A stretch of 64,000 nt of DNA from Arenibacter algicola (GTDB taxonomy: Bacteria; Bacteroidota; Bacteroidia; Flavobacteriales; Flavobacteriaceae), in contig NZ_JAHKPO010000015.1 in assembly GCF_018860365.1 (NCBI RefSeq), positions 1-64,000 on the forward strand, given 5' to 3'. Below are positions 27,001 to 35,513 of this stretch, piece by piece (positions within the stretch are counted from its first letter, which is position 1; the number at the start of each line of letters is the position of its first letter). The notes under the pieces are model-generated. The model ran no database searches and was not told where the DNA came from. It worked only from the letters and a program-made list of their open reading frames with translations. A program made the position numbers and the translations under genes.

Positions 27001-27533
27001 TCGGCCAAGGTAATCAGCCGCGCTATGGCATTTACATTCTTTTCTTTTAATAATTGGACCATTGACCGCCCCTCTGGAATTTCCAAAGAAGGAACGGGAA
27101 AATCACTTTGCCTAACCAAATCATTTATCATTCCCTGTAGCCCCATGGTCCTGCCATCATCCGGAGAATATATTCTGCTTATCCCATAATCCATTAATTC
27201 TTTTATCTCCGCAGGAAGAATTACCCCTCCACCACCTCCAAAAATCTTAATATGGTCCGCACCCCTATCCCGTAAAAGATCGTGCATATACTTAAAATAC
27301 TCCATGTGCCCTCCCTGGTATGAAGTAATGGCAATGGCATTTACATCTTCCTGTATGGCACAATCAACCACCTCGGACACACTACGATCGTGACCCAAAT
27401 GAATTACCTCCACACCGGTAGACTGAATAATACGCCTCATCATATTAATCGCCGCATCGTGACCATCAAACAAGGATGCTGCCGTAACTATACGAACTTT
27501 ATTTTTAGGAATATATGGTGGCTTCTGCTTCAT
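24075..27533 (-). CDS. icmF: Fused isobutyryl-CoA mutase IcmF (B12 domain + G-protein chaperone + mutase)
   Basis: This 1152-residue protein fuses the three parts of an adenosylcobalamin mutase system. Residues about 12-140 bind cobalamin (the DGHD motif at 23-26 contains the cobalt-ligating histidine). Residues about 198-420 are a MeaB-like GTPase chaperone with Walker [10 protein letters not shown] at 206-214 and NKFDK at 346-350. Residues from about 570 to the end form the acyl-CoA mutase TIM barrel, with [50 protein letters not shown] and the C-terminal helical region. The domain order and the [22 protein letters not shown] block, mentioned only by part, match IcmF, which interconverts isobutyryl-CoA and n-butyryl-CoA. 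Some family members also act on isovaleryl- or pivalyl-CoA. It is monocistronic, and no mutase partner gene is nearby. Confidence 0.95.
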   Translation of the reverse strand: MKQKPPYIPKNKVRIVTAASLFDGHDAAINMMRRIIQSTGVEVIHLGHDRSVSEVVDCAIQEDVNAIAITSYQGGHMEYFKYMHDLLRDRGADHIKIFGGGGGVILPAEIKELMDYGISRIYSPDDGRTMGLQGMINDLVRQSDFPVPSLEIPEGRSMVQLLKEKNVNAIARLITLAENRHEDFLKDFSDLAELKSTVPVLGITGTGGAGKSSLVDELVRRFLLDFPAKTIGIISVDPSKRKTGGALLGDRIRMNAINNSRVYMRSLATRQSNLALSKHVDEAVQVLKVAGFHLIILETSGIGQSDTEIIEHSDVSLYVMTPEFGAATQLEKIDMLDFADIVAINKFDKRGALDALRDVKKQYVRNHGLWEADQDELPIFGTIASQFNDPGMNRLYKSVMDKLVSKTGTALNSQFQIGNGDEEKVYIIPPSRTRYLSEIADNNRAYDKKVLHQAELAQKLYGIFKTIQAICRVDAKVDFNKFLLKEGLNTEAILELSLPEDKKQLLLLLFKEFDEIKMDLDSHNWELILNWEKKVQQYKTPIFSFKVRGKELKLETHTKSLAQTDIPKVALPKYRAWGDILGWILQENVPGEFPYTAGLYPFKRTEEDPTRMFAGEGGPERTNRRFHYVSLGLPAKRLSTAFDSVTLYGQDPDYRPDIYGKIGNAGVSICCLDDAKKLYSGFDLCSPTTSVSMTINGPAPMLLGYFMNAAIDQNCEKYILKNGLENEVDGKIAALYESKGVPRPKYRGELPEGNNGLGLMLLGITGDQVLSKSVYAEIKKKTLNTVRGTVQADILKEDQAQNTCIFSTEFALRLMGDVQEYFIQHSVRNFYSVSISGYHIAEAGANPITQLAFTLSNGFTYVEYYLSRGMDINKFGPNLSFFFSNGIDPEYAVIGRVARRIWAKAMHLKYGADPRAQMLKYHIQTSGRSLHAQEIDFNDIRTTLQALYAIYDNCNSLHTNAYDEAITTPTEESVRRAMAIQLIINKELGLTKNENPLQGSFIIEELTDLVEEAVLLEFDRITERGGVLGAMETMYQRSKIQEESLYYETLKHNGEFPIIGVNTFLSSKGSPTILPVEVIRATESEKQAQIGTLENLHAMMGVTANTQLKELQEIAVRNENIFEKLMEVTKFCSLGQITDALFAVGGQYRRNM

Positions 27534-27759
27534 AACTTCAATACTAATTCCCTTTTATCGATTTAATAAAATACCCGTATTCACAATCACTGCTCCATGC
27601 GATTATTCAAGGAATTGGATTAGGGAGGCGCACTCTTTTTAATAGACAAAAAAAGGACCATTATTTGGGTGCAATTTAACGAAAACGCAAAAATTATAGC
27701 AATAAAATTAGAATTTTATAAAAATACCCCTCAACCTGAGTACTTCATTCCTAAAATCC

Positions 27760-27767
27760 TAATTTTG
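27760..27767 (+). promoter_or_regulatory. -7 element of purU
   Basis: TAATTTTG matches TAnnTTTG and ends 20 nt before the TTG start at 27788. A four-codon mini-ORF (27777-27791) lies between. Confidence 0.6.
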
Positions 27768-27776
27768 CGACCTAAA

Positions 27777-27791
27777 ATGATTAAACTTTGA
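27777..27791 (+). other. Four-codon leader mini-ORF overlapping the purU start
   Basis: ATG ATT AAA CTT TGA begins 10 nt downstream of the -7 box. Its TGA overlaps the TTG start codon of purU in the string TTGA. Ribosomes stopping here could restart directly on purU. A single-base error inserting or removing one T would instead merge the two frames into a normal ATG-started gene, so the read should be confirmed. Confidence 0.4.
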
Positions 27792-28639
27792 AGACAACTA
27801 TCCTCATTAATTGCCCCGACCAATCCGGAATTATCAGTTCGGTAACCGGATTTATACATAGAAAAGGTGGCAATATTATTTATATTGATCAGCACGTAGA
27901 TAAAGAAGCGGGTGTGTTTTTCATGAGACTGGAAAGCGATTTTGAAAAGAACATTCCAGCTGTGAAAAATTTGAAGCAAGAGTTTGAAAATGAATTGGCC
28001 CTACCCTACCAAATGGAGTGGAGTTTGTATTTGGGATCCGTAAAACCTAAAATGGCCCTTTTTGTTTCCAAATACAATCATTGTTTATACGATTTATTAA
28101 GCAGGTACAATTCAGGTGAATTGGAGGTTGATATACCCTTCATCCTAAGCAACCACAGTGATTTGGAATATGTGGCCAAACAATTCGATATTCCATTTTT
28201 TCATGTACCTGTAACAAAAAGCACAAAAAGTGAGGCCGAAAACCAGCAATTGGCACTTTTGAAAGAATATCAAATAGATTTTATAGTACTGGCTAGATAT
28301 ATGCAAATTGTAACCAGCAAGGTTATTGACAACTATCCCAATAAGATCATCAACATACACCATTCCTTTCTTCCGGCCTTTGCCGGTGCAAAGCCATACC
28401 ATGCCGCCTTTGAGAGGGGGGTTAAAATTATAGGTGCCACCAGTCATTACGTTACCGAAGAATTGGATGCCGGTCCTATTATAGAACAGGATGTTACCAC
28501 TGTGACCCATGCGCATAGCATCAAGGACTTTATAACCAAGGGAAGGGATTTGGAAAAAATTGTACTATCCAGGGCCGTAAAGCTTCACATTAGAAGGAAG
28601 ACAATGGTCTACAACAACAAAACCGTAATTTTCTCGTAG
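27788..28639 (+). CDS. purU: Formyltetrahydrofolate deformylase
   Basis: A 283-residue enzyme that hydrolyses 10-formyl-THF to THF and formate, supplying formate for purine synthesis and balancing one-carbon pools. Residues 1-85 are an ACT-type regulatory domain (ILINCPDQSGIISSVTGFI). The C-terminal formyltransferase domain has ALFVSKYNHCLYDLL, VARYMQIVTSKVI (here LARYMQIV), the catalytic IHHSFLPAFAGAKPYH and GATSHYVTEELDAGPIIEQD. An in-frame stop lies two codons ahead of TTG 27788 and no ATG is available before the conserved block, so TTG is the start. The start overlaps the stop of a mini-ORF. Confidence 0.93.
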   Translation: MKTTILINCPDQSGIISSVTGFIHRKGGNIIYIDQHVDKEAGVFFMRLESDFEKNIPAVKNLKQEFENELALPYQMEWSLYLGSVKPKMALFVSKYNHCLYDLLSRYNSGELEVDIPFILSNHSDLEYVAKQFDIPFFHVPVTKSTKSEAENQQLALLKEYQIDFIVLARYMQIVTSKVIDNYPNKIINIHHSFLPAFAGAKPYHAAFERGVKIIGATSHYVTEELDAGPIIEQDVTTVTHAHSIKDFITKGRDLEKIVLSRAVKLHIRRKTMVYNNKTVIFS

Positions 28640-28695
28640 CCCCAAGTACTAAATCCCTATAGCATAAGTTATAGTTGTAACTCTAAAATTTTAAA

Positions 28696-29397
28696 ATGAA
28701 AAAAATCTTATTAGCCGTAATCCTATTTCAATTTATTGGATGTTCGGAATTACAACAGGTAGTGAATCAATTACCCCAAGGAGGTACCATTGGCAATGAC
28801 GAAATTGCAAACGGATTAAAGGAAGCCCTTAATATGGGAATCGATAAACAGGTAAGTAAACTTACCGCAACCGATGGCTTTTTTGGTAACGAACTGGTAA
28901 AAATTATGCTGCCCGAGGAATTACAGAAAGTAGACAAAACCCTCAGGGACATTGGCCTGTCCAGCCTAGCCGATGAAGGCCTAAAAATACTGAATAGGGC
29001 CGCAGAGGATGCCGTTGGTGAAGCGACCCCCATATTTGTCAACGCCGTAAAGGGAATGACCTTTACCGACGCCAAAAACATTCTTTTGGGATCGGACAAT
29101 GCAGCAACCATATACCTTACCAATGCTACACAAACAGAACTCTACAATAAATTTAACCCTGTGATCAAAAACTCCTTTGAAAAGGTGGGGGCAGATAAGA
29201 TCTGGAACAACCTAATTACGAGATACAATAACATTCCCCTTACCAATAATGTAAATCCGGATCTTACAGATTACGTTACCCAAGAGGCCTTGAATGGGGT
29301 ATTTACGATGATTGCCGTTGAAGAAAAAGAGATTAGGAACAAGGTTTCTTCAAGAACCACGGAGGTGTTGAAAAAAGTTTTTGCCCTACAGGATTAA
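28696..29397 (+). CDS. DUF4197-domain lipoprotein
   Basis: A 233-residue protein with a lipoprotein signal (MKKILLAVILFQFIGC, lipobox FIGC). Most of the mature part is the DUF4197 helical domain: IANGLKEALNMGIDKQV, GFFGNELVKIMLPEELQKV, LNRAAEDAVGEATPIFVNAV and GMTFTDAKNILLGSDNAAT. DUF4197 proteins are found in the envelope of Bacteroidota and Proteobacteria, with no established activity. It follows purU by 56 nt and may be co-transcribed with it. Confidence 0.9.
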   Translation: MKKILLAVILFQFIGCSELQQVVNQLPQGGTIGNDEIANGLKEALNMGIDKQVSKLTATDGFFGNELVKIMLPEELQKVDKTLRDIGLSSLADEGLKILNRAAEDAVGEATPIFVNAVKGMTFTDAKNILLGSDNAATIYLTNATQTELYNKFNPVIKNSFEKVGADKIWNNLITRYNNIPLTNNVNPDLTDYVTQEALNGVFTMIAVEEKEIRNKVSSRTTEVLKKVFALQD

Positions 29398-29670
29398 AAA
29401 TGAACAATTTATGGGCTTTTTACGCAATTAATCCTAAAAATTTACGTTACACTTAAACAAGCAGACATTACAACCTTTAATTTGCCTAGAAAAGCGATAC
29501 AGTTATATCTAAAGAATTTGAGTTAGTATTTTTTGAGTTAGTTAGTTTAAAACCGGTGGGAGCACCGGTTTTTTTGTGCAGTATACTATTTACAAAGAAC
29601 CCACATCCATTTGGATTTAACAACAATGTCAGATCCAATATCAACTATTCCCTTAAAGGATAAGTTTAAA
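29398..29670. other. 273-bp interval with an isolated terminator-like hairpin
   Basis: After the DUF4197 stop there are about 150 bp of AT-rich sequence, including the direct repeat TGAGTTAGT at about 29518 and 29534, before the hairpin at 29549-29572. No protein gene is credible. The distance leaves room for a small RNA ending at the hairpin, but no clear promoter was found. Confidence 0.5.
29549..29576 (+). terminator. Terminator hairpin downstream of the DUF4197 gene
   Basis: AAAACCGGTG-ggag-CACCGGTTTT forms a perfect 10-bp stem (29549-29572) followed by more T. It is 150 nt past the DUF4197 stop codon, unusually far for a simple gene terminator. Confidence 0.85.
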
Positions 29671-30450
29671 TTATTTTACCAAAAGATACTGTATGACCGT
29701 ATCATTAAAAAACCGTGGCTGCTCCACATTTACAACATGTCCACAGTTTTGGACCACTATCAGTTCGGCACTTTTATGATCCAACACAATTTGTTTAATT
29801 GTGGGCAAGAACAAATAGTCCTCTGCCCCCATTACGTAAAGCGTAGGAATTTTTATATCTACCGTTCTAAAAAAGTGGAGCAATGGATTAATCTCCGAGG
29901 TTAACTTGAACCATCGGATAAATTCCTTTTGGTACAATTTTTTCGCCTCGCGAACAAAAAGTAATCGCGATTCCTTATGGTTCTTATTCGGCATAATTAC
30001 AAAGGCAAAAAATTTGTACAGCCATAAATAAGGGACTATGGATTTTAAAATAACCCCAAGTCTCATCAATATTTGAGACCTTAGGTTTAATTTCATAATG
30101 GCCCCTCCCATAATCATGCTCTCCACCCGATGGGGGTGCTTCTCTGCTAAATTTCGGATCAAGATTGTGCCCAGGGAAATTCCAATAAAATGAGATTTTT
30201 CAATCTTTTCAAAATTGATCACCTCCAATATATCCTCAGTTATATTATCAAAAGTATACTTGTTCTTAAAGGCATCCTTTAGATGTATCTTAGAATTGCC
30301 ATGCCCCCTTAGATCCAATAAAAGCACATTAAAATGCTTTTTAAATTCCCTAAGCTGCTTGTACCAAATAGTAGAGCTACCTCCTGCACCATGCACAAAA
30401 GTCACCCATTTGGTAGAGGTATCATGGCTATGTATATTATAACTTATCAA
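29671..30450 (-). CDS. Alpha/beta hydrolase
   Basis: A 259-residue single-domain alpha/beta hydrolase. The oxyanion segment is FVHGAGGSS (residues 18-26), the nucleophile is Ser in GISLGT (about residue 95), the acid is the Asp of MGAEDYLF (about residue 223) and the catalytic histidine is in NCGHVVNVEQP near the C-terminus. LDLRGHGNS marks the family. It lacks a signal peptide and should be cytoplasmic. The substrate cannot be told, and neighbours give no help. Confidence 0.9.
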   Translation of the reverse strand: MISYNIHSHDTSTKWVTFVHGAGGSSTIWYKQLREFKKHFNVLLLDLRGHGNSKIHLKDAFKNKYTFDNITEDILEVINFEKIEKSHFIGISLGTILIRNLAEKHPHRVESMIMGGAIMKLNLRSQILMRLGVILKSIVPYLWLYKFFAFVIMPNKNHKESRLLFVREAKKLYQKEFIRWFKLTSEINPLLHFFRTVDIKIPTLYVMGAEDYLFLPTIKQIVLDHKSAELIVVQNCGHVVNVEQPRFFNDTVIQYLLVK

Positions 30451-30614
30451 TATTCATTTTTTATAAATGTAGTGTAAATTCCAATACTCTTGATAGGGCT
30501 CAAATAAATCAAAATATACTCTCCAACATTGCCACAAGGTTAAAAAATAGACAAATTACCTGATTATTAGATAAATGCACTTTCAGATAGCTCCCCTTAA
30601 ACCTTGTTTCTAGT

Positions 30615-30622
30615 TATATTTG
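30615..30622 (+). promoter_or_regulatory. -7 element of the 65-residue protein gene
   Basis: TATATTTG matches TAnnTTTG and ends 15 nt before the ATG at 30638, supporting expression of the small frame. Confidence 0.5.
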
Positions 30623-30637
30623 TAAGAAAAAAATTAT

Positions 30638-30835
30638 ATGGAAAATCAATATTGTAAAGTTGGCTCGGTATCCCCAATGATCAACAGTTCAAAAGAAATA
30701 AGCTTTTTGGAATGTCAATACCAAAGTTTCATGGACAAGGCGACCAGTAAAAAATATTCCGATTCAAAACTTGCCGAATTTTTTGAATTGAAAGCTTCAA
30801 AAATCCAAAAAATCATTCAAACCCTGACACATTAG
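30638..30835 (+). CDS. Small hypothetical protein (65 residues)
   Basis: A short frame with no recognised family, no signal peptide and no membrane helix. The second half (YQSFMDKATSKKYSDSKLAEFFELKASKIQKII) looks like two amphipathic helices; it is named here only to show that character. A TATATTTG element sits 15 nt upstream and the frame ends 5 bp before the convergent pyrF stop, fitting neatly between neighbours. Probably a real small cytoplasmic protein. Confidence 0.55.
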   Translation: MENQYCKVGSVSPMINSSKEISFLECQYQSFMDKATSKKYSDSKLAEFFELKASKIQKIIQTLTH

Positions 30836-30840
30836 AAAAC

Positions 30841-31659
30841 TTAGCGTTTTTTAAGTTCCACACTCATTTCCTGTTGCAATTCTTTTGCCTTTTCGGCAGA
30901 AGCCTGCGCAAAATTTTCTTGGTCCGAGGCATAAATAATCCCCCTGGATGAGTTTACCAAAAGACCTACATTATCGCTCATCCCATATTTGCACACTTCA
31001 GCTAAGCTGCCTCCTTGCGCCCCTACTCCCGGAACAAGAAGAAAACTATTTGGAATAATATTTCTTATTTCAGTCAAAAAAGTCGCCTTGGTCGCACCAA
31101 CTACATACATTAGATTTTCGGAATTTTCATAAGTTTTTGAAATCTCCAGTACCTGCTTGTACAGCTCCTTTCCGTCTACCATTTTTGTTTGAAAATCGAA
31201 CGCCCCCATATTGGAAGTTAGTGCCAGTAATATGGTATGTTTATCCTTAAAAGCTAAAAATGGCTCCACGGAATCCCTTCCCATATAAGGTGCAATAGTT
31301 ACAGAATCGAATCCCAAATCCTCAAAAAAGGCTTTGGCATAACGGGTGGAGGTATTACCAATATCTCCACGTTTGGCATCTGCAATTGTAAATATTTCGG
31401 GGTAGTTGCTATTTAAGTAGTTGATGGTTTTCTCCAAAGCCTGCCATCCTTTTATCCCATAAGCCTCATAAAAGGCGGTATTGGGCTTATAGGCAACACA
31501 TAAATGGTGTGTGGCATCAATTATAGCCTTGTTAAAAGCAAAAATGGGATCTTCCTCTTGTAATAGATGCTTTGGAACCTTATCCAAGTCCGTATCCAAC
31601 CCAATACAAAGAAAGGATTCCTTTTTTCGAATCTCTCCAACTAAAAAATCAGTGGTCAT
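30841..31659 (-). CDS. pyrF: Orotidine 5'-phosphate decarboxylase
   Basis: A 272-residue OMP decarboxylase of the longer type II (PyrF) group, converting OMP to UMP in the last step of pyrimidine synthesis. FLCIGLDTD lies at residues 16-24, the catalytic Asp-Lys-x-x-Asp pattern appears as [12 protein letters not shown] (about 93-104), and later parts include [28 protein letters not shown] and the phosphate-binding [10 protein letters not shown]...[10 protein letters not shown]. It starts 5 nt after the prfA stop, so the two are co-transcribed. Confidence 0.96.
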   Translation of the reverse strand: MTTDFLVGEIRKKESFLCIGLDTDLDKVPKHLLQEEDPIFAFNKAIIDATHHLCVAYKPNTAFYEAYGIKGWQALEKTINYLNSNYPEIFTIADAKRGDIGNTSTRYAKAFFEDLGFDSVTIAPYMGRDSVEPFLAFKDKHTILLALTSNMGAFDFQTKMVDGKELYKQVLEISKTYENSENLMYVVGATKATFLTEIRNIIPNSFLLVPGVGAQGGSLAEVCKYGMSDNVGLLVNSSRGIIYASDQENFAQASAEKAKELQQEMSVELKKR

Positions 31660-31664
31660 AGGAA

Positions 31665-32741
31665 TTAAAATATCTCAGAGGCCTCCTTTAATTTCTCCGT
31701 ATTCTCAACCAAACTCAATTCGTCTATGATACGTTGAATATCGCCATTAATAATGTTTTGTAGGTCGTAAAGCGTTAATCCGATCCTATGGTCTGTTACC
31801 CTCCCTTGTGGGTAATTATAGGTTCTAATTTTAGCCGAACGGTCACCACTACTTACCTGTGAATTTCTCTTGGCGGCATCTTCCTCCTGTTTTTTGGCCA
31901 ATTCCATATCATACAATCGCGAGCGTAGTACCCTAAAAGCCTTTTCCTTGTTTTTGTGCTGTGATTTCTGATCCTGACACTGTGCCACCAAACCTGTTGG
32001 TATATGGGTTAGACGTACTGCCGAATAAGTAGTGTTAACGGATTGACCTCCTGGTCCGGAAGAACAGAAAAAATCTATCCGCACGTCCTTGGGATCTATC
32101 TGCACATCAAAATCCTCGGCCTCTGGAAGCACCATTACCGTAGCGGCACTGGTATGGACCCTTCCTTGGGTTTCGGTCTGTGGAACACGCTGAACCCGGT
32201 GTACCCCTGCTTCAAACTTAAGGGTACCATAAACATCCTCGCCAGTAACCTCGAACTGAATTTCCTTATATCCGCCACTTGTACCTTCACTTAGGTCGAT
32301 TACATTCGTTTTCCATCCTTTGGACTCGCAATATTTGGTGTACATTCTGAAAAGATCGCCCGCAAAAATACTGGCTTCATCCCCTCCTGTACCAGCTCTA
32401 ACCTCCACTACTACGTTTTTGGAATCTTCTGGATCTTTAGGAATCAGCATCAATTTAATCTCTTCCTCCAATTTGGGCAATTTTTCCTTGGCCTCCTCCA
32501 ACTGCATTTTGGCCATATCCACCATTTCAGGATCACTGCCATCGGAAAGAATCTCCTCTGCCTCAGATATGTTATTGGTATACTCCAAATAAAGATCCCT
32601 CTTATCTACCAGTTGTTTTAAATCCTTATATTCCTTATTTAGTGCCACATAACGCTTTTGATCAGCGATAATACCAGGCTGAATTATAAGGTCCGAAACC
32701 TCATCAAAACGTTGCTTTACTATGTTTAATTTATCTATCAT
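31665..32741 (-). CDS. prfA: Peptide chain release factor 1
   Basis: A 358-residue class I release factor recognising UAA and UAG. The GGQ peptidyl-hydrolysis motif appears in [20 protein letters not shown], the codon-recognition domain includes [12 protein letters not shown], and the C-terminal block [22 protein letters not shown] is typical. The frame is open to 32786, but the family begins at [14 protein letters not shown], so the ATG at 32741 is right. It leads a two-gene unit with pyrF and diverges from the mini ABC transporter. Confidence 0.97.
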   Translation of the reverse strand: MIDKLNIVKQRFDEVSDLIIQPGIIADQKRYVALNKEYKDLKQLVDKRDLYLEYTNNISEAEEILSDGSDPEMVDMAKMQLEEAKEKLPKLEEEIKLMLIPKDPEDSKNVVVEVRAGTGGDEASIFAGDLFRMYTKYCESKGWKTNVIDLSEGTSGGYKEIQFEVTGEDVYGTLKFEAGVHRVQRVPQTETQGRVHTSAATVMVLPEAEDFDVQIDPKDVRIDFFCSSGPGGQSVNTTYSAVRLTHIPTGLVAQCQDQKSQHKNKEKAFRVLRSRLYDMELAKKQEEDAAKRNSQVSSGDRSAKIRTYNYPQGRVTDHRIGLTLYDLQNIINGDIQRIIDELSLVENTEKLKEASEIF

Positions 32742-32773
32742 ATACAATCTACACTTGGACTGCGAATTTACGA

Positions 32774-32781
32774 TAATTTTG
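32774..32781 (+). promoter_or_regulatory. Promoter of the two-gene mini ABC transporter
   Basis: TAATTTTG (TAnnTTTG) ends 27 nt before the ATG at 32809. A TTG at 32755-32757, 16 bp upstream of the -7 box, could serve as the -33 element. Confidence 0.55.
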
Positions 32782-32808
32782 TACATTTAAGCATATCCTA
32801 TTCAATAG

Positions 32809-33132
32809 ATGAATTCAATTTTCAATTTTAGAACCTTTCAATTGAGTTTCCACTTTGCCAAGCCTTACCTTTGGATATCCTTTCTTATTACCGTTTTTAT
32901 GCTATTTAGCGGGAGTGTTATTTTTAAGATATCCCACCTAAACACCATGATCCTGAGTTCCAAGATATTGTTCTACCTAGGGGTCTTCCTGACGTATTTT
33001 GACATTGGATTGCGAAAGCGTTTAACGTTTTATCAAAATTTCGGCCTGTCCAAAACAGTCCTTATCCTAATTTCATTTCTCTTAGACACCTTCATAACCC
33101 TATTATTCATTAAACTCGTCCGTTTATTTTGA
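32809..33132 (+). CDS. Small membrane protein, putative mini ABC transporter subunit
   Basis: A 107-residue protein with three hydrophobic helices (about residues 20-42, 50-67 and 83-102) and a basic loop, DIGLRKRLTFYQNFGLSKT. I know no family name. Its TGA overlaps the TTG start of an ABC ATPase in the string TTGA, so the two are translationally coupled and probably form one complex. It is too small for a full ABC permease, and multimers or an accessory role are possible. The proposed function rests on linkage alone. Confidence 0.7.
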   Translation: MNSIFNFRTFQLSFHFAKPYLWISFLITVFMLFSGSVIFKISHLNTMILSSKILFYLGVFLTYFDIGLRKRLTFYQNFGLSKTVLILISFLLDTFITLLFIKLVRLF

Positions 33133-33776
33133 CCTTGGAAATAGACAGCGTTGATTTGGAGTTTGATGGAAAAAAGGTTCTGTACGGCATTTACATAAAG
33201 TCGGAACGCGGAAAAGTTACCGGAATCCTCGGAAGAAATGGCAGTGGAAAAACTTCCTTGTTGAGAATATTATTTGGGGATCTACAGCCTAAATACAAGA
33301 ACATCCGTACTAATGGAAAGTGCCTGCCCAGACCTTTGTACCGAACAGAAAAAATAGGTTACCTACCCCAATATTCACTTTTGCCAAAGCATTTAAATAT
33401 TAACCGTGCATTTAAGCTATTCAATGTTTCATGGGAGCAGTTCCTTAACCTTTTCCAGAGTTTTAAGATATATAACAAGAAAAGGATAAAAGACTTATCC
33501 AGTGGGGAAATTAGGGTTATTGAAGCTTACTTAGTTCTCATGTCCAATAAGGAAATTATACTTTTGGACGAACCCTTTTCATTCATTGCACCAATATATG
33601 TGGAGAAATTCAAGGCCCTTATCCGCCAGGCAAAGAAAAGGAGTATTATAATCCTGACCGATCATTTTTACAATGATATTTTAGCTGTCAGCGATACGGT
33701 CTATCTTCTTAAAAATGGTTGTTCAAAAAAAATAGAAGACAAGGCAGAACTTAAGAGAGAAGGCTATATTAATTAA
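33129..33776 (+). CDS. Stand-alone ABC ATPase
   Basis: A 215-residue ATP-binding cassette. Walker A is GRNGSGKTS at about residues 35-43, the Q-loop is LPQYS, the signature is the shortened LSSGEIRVIEAY, Walker B is EIILLDEPFS and the switch His is in ILTDHFYND. The Walker B aspartate and following glutamate are both present, so it should hydrolyse ATP. It starts at a TTG whose bases overlap the stop codon of the 107-residue membrane protein gene; no upstream ATG exists in frame. No ordinary permease is adjacent. Substrate unknown. It converges with apbE, 3 bp apart. Confidence 0.88.
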   Translation: MTLEIDSVDLEFDGKKVLYGIYIKSERGKVTGILGRNGSGKTSLLRILFGDLQPKYKNIRTNGKCLPRPLYRTEKIGYLPQYSLLPKHLNINRAFKLFNVSWEQFLNLFQSFKIYNKKRIKDLSSGEIRVIEAYLVLMSNKEIILLDEPFSFIAPIYVEKFKALIRQAKKRSIIILTDHFYNDILAVSDTVYLLKNGCSKKIEDKAELKREGYIN

Positions 33777-33779
33777 GGC

Positions 33780-34766
33780 TCAATTGAATAAGATACCGCT
33801 GCTTTTGTGCATTTTATTATTACTGTCCACAATAATGGCCTCGGTCCCCTTTAATTGGTTTATCAGTGCCATTCCCGAATCAACTCCAAGTACAAAAATA
33901 GCCGTGGCCAACGCATCTGACCATTCGGCGGTTTTGGAAAAGACCGATACACTATTTATTCCTGAAATAGGGTTTCCGGTCCGGGGATCAAGTATATGGG
34001 AATATTTCTTACCGTCAAATGTGATAAATTTATCATAACTCTCGGAAGTAGCTACAGAAGATTCCAGAACGGGCAGCCACGAAAATATCTTGTCCTTGCT
34101 CAGCGGATTTGCAATGCCGATCAACCACTTTTCCCCGGTAGCCTTGGTACCCCATGTAGTTAGATCACCGGAGGCATTGATAACCCCTGCGCTAACCTGC
34201 TTCCCCACCAAAAGTTCTTTGGCCTTATCGGCCGCATAACCCTTTGCTATACCGCCTAGACCGATCTTCATCCCTTTGAATTGCAGGAATACCGTACGAT
34301 CTTCCTCGTTCAGGATAATTTTTTTATACCCCACCTTGCTTACGGATTGTTTAATTTCCTCCTTGCTAGGCTTATATTTCATGGAACCATCAAACTTCCA
34401 GATCTTGTCCAACCCGGCAAATGTAATATCAAATGCACCATTGGTTATTTCAGAAATCTGGTTTGCCCTTTCAATTAGCTTAAACAGCTCTACACTTACC
34501 TTAACAGGCTTTATTCCGGCATTTTTATTGATTTTTGAAGTTTCCGATTCCTCGTCCCATGAAGATATCAGTTTTTCTATTCTTTTAATTTCAGAAACAG
34601 CCTCTTCAATATTTATATAGCCTATTTCCTCATTATCGGCTACTACGGTAATATCAAATTTATCGCCCATTAAGTTCACCGATCGCTGAACGGTAACATA
34701 CTTAAGCTCCTGGGCATGGCCTATTAGGACCATACAACATATTAAAAAAGAAAATAAAACCCTCAC
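33780..34766 (-). CDS. apbE: FAD:protein FMN transferase ApbE
   Basis: A 328-residue exported flavin transferase which attaches FMN covalently to Thr/Ser of target proteins such as NqrB/NqrC-type subunits. The signal peptide is residues 1-18 (VLFSFLICCMVLIGHAQ). Domain marks include RIEKLISSWDEESETSKIN, NGAFDITFAGLDKIW, MKIGLGGIAKGYAADKA, VINASGDLTTWG and SHILDPRTGNPISG. The acidic metal site Asp of WSDALATAIFVLG is present. A nearby Rieske protein suggests an electron-transfer setting, but no known ApbE target is in the window. Confidence 0.95.
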   Translation of the reverse strand: MRVLFSFLICCMVLIGHAQELKYVTVQRSVNLMGDKFDITVVADNEEIGYINIEEAVSEIKRIEKLISSWDEESETSKINKNAGIKPVKVSVELFKLIERANQISEITNGAFDITFAGLDKIWKFDGSMKYKPSKEEIKQSVSKVGYKKIILNEEDRTVFLQFKGMKIGLGGIAKGYAADKAKELLVGKQVSAGVINASGDLTTWGTKATGEKWLIGIANPLSKDKIFSWLPVLESSVATSESYDKFITFDGKKYSHILDPRTGNPISGINSVSVFSKTAEWSDALATAIFVLGVDSGMALINQLKGTEAIIVDSNNKMHKSSGILFN

Positions 34767-35020
34767 CCTAGAACAAGATTAAACATTGAACATTTTTTCT
34801 TATTGCCTAGAATAATTGTATTGTAATTGCAGGGCCCGGATATACTTAATGTAAACCCAAAAACATTAACCGCAAGGGCACTACCTGACTTGAGAATTGT
34901 GTGCGACTTCCTACTGCAAAAAGACAGCAAAGAAAATGGCCATAAGACATAAAACAAGAGTCCGAACAATGATTTTAAGGAAAATCCCATGTAAGCAAGT
35001 AGGTTAAAAATCAGTTTTGA
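34767..35020. other. 254-bp interval between apbE and the Rieske gene
   Basis: Contains one 75-codon open frame on the minus strand (34763-34990) that I doubt is a gene, because it has no family resemblance and an unnatural residue mix. No hairpin terminator or exact promoter element was found. Confidence 0.45.
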
Positions 35021-35464
35021 TTATTCAAAAACACGCAGGATCTGCCCGTCTAACTCCGTTTTAAATATTTTAAGGGGCTTTGATGGATCATTGCCAATTT
35101 GATTTAAAGGGGTACCGGTCTGACTAAAGGTAGAACCATGCGTGGAACACTTGAAATAGCCACCATTATCCGTTTTAAAACTTATCCCATCGGTCTGTTG
35201 ATGACTACAGATTTGGCTTGCTGCCACAAAATCACCTTCCAAGTTTTTTACAACGACCACATAATTCTTTATTATAAAATCGCCATTGTTTTGCAATTTG
35301 GCACCTTCTGCCGAACTTAAATCAATGGTAAAATCGACCCCCGTTGGCACGGGTTTAGGATCTATAACTTCATCACTATCTGATGAACAACCATGTAAGC
35401 AGGGAAAAGCAAGGGCAAATGCCGCTCCGGTACCTAAAGTCCTTAAAAACTGCTTTCTTTCCAT
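35021..35464 (-). CDS. Rieske [2Fe-2S] lipoprotein-like protein
   Basis: A 147-residue Rieske protein. The cluster ligands are visible as ICSHQ (Cys and His, about residues 85-89) and FKCSTHGSTF (Cys and His, about 104-113), the standard CxH...CxxH spacing. The N-terminus MERKQFLRTLGTGAAFALAFPCLHGC has a basic, Tat-like start and a possible lipobox ending in HGC. It is probably held on the outer face of the inner membrane in electron transfer. No cytochrome b is adjacent, so it is not an ordinary bc1 subunit; small stand-alone Rieske proteins are frequent in flavobacteria. Confidence 0.9.
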   Translation of the reverse strand: MERKQFLRTLGTGAAFALAFPCLHGCSSDSDEVIDPKPVPTGVDFTIDLSSAEGAKLQNNGDFIIKNYVVVVKNLEGDFVAASQICSHQQTDGISFKTDNGGYFKCSTHGSTFSQTGTPLNQIGNDPSKPLKIFKTELDGQILRVFE

Positions 35465-35513
35465 AACGTAATTTCTTTATAAAACAACGTAGGAAAAAGG
35501 GTATTCGTATACC

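Noticed and set aside
34763-34990. 75-codon frame upstream of apbE on the minus strand
   Set aside because: It overlaps the apbE start by 4 nt like a real operon gene, but the residue mix has no natural signal peptide or family resemblance, and it lies in a gap that looks non-coding. Not listed as a gene.
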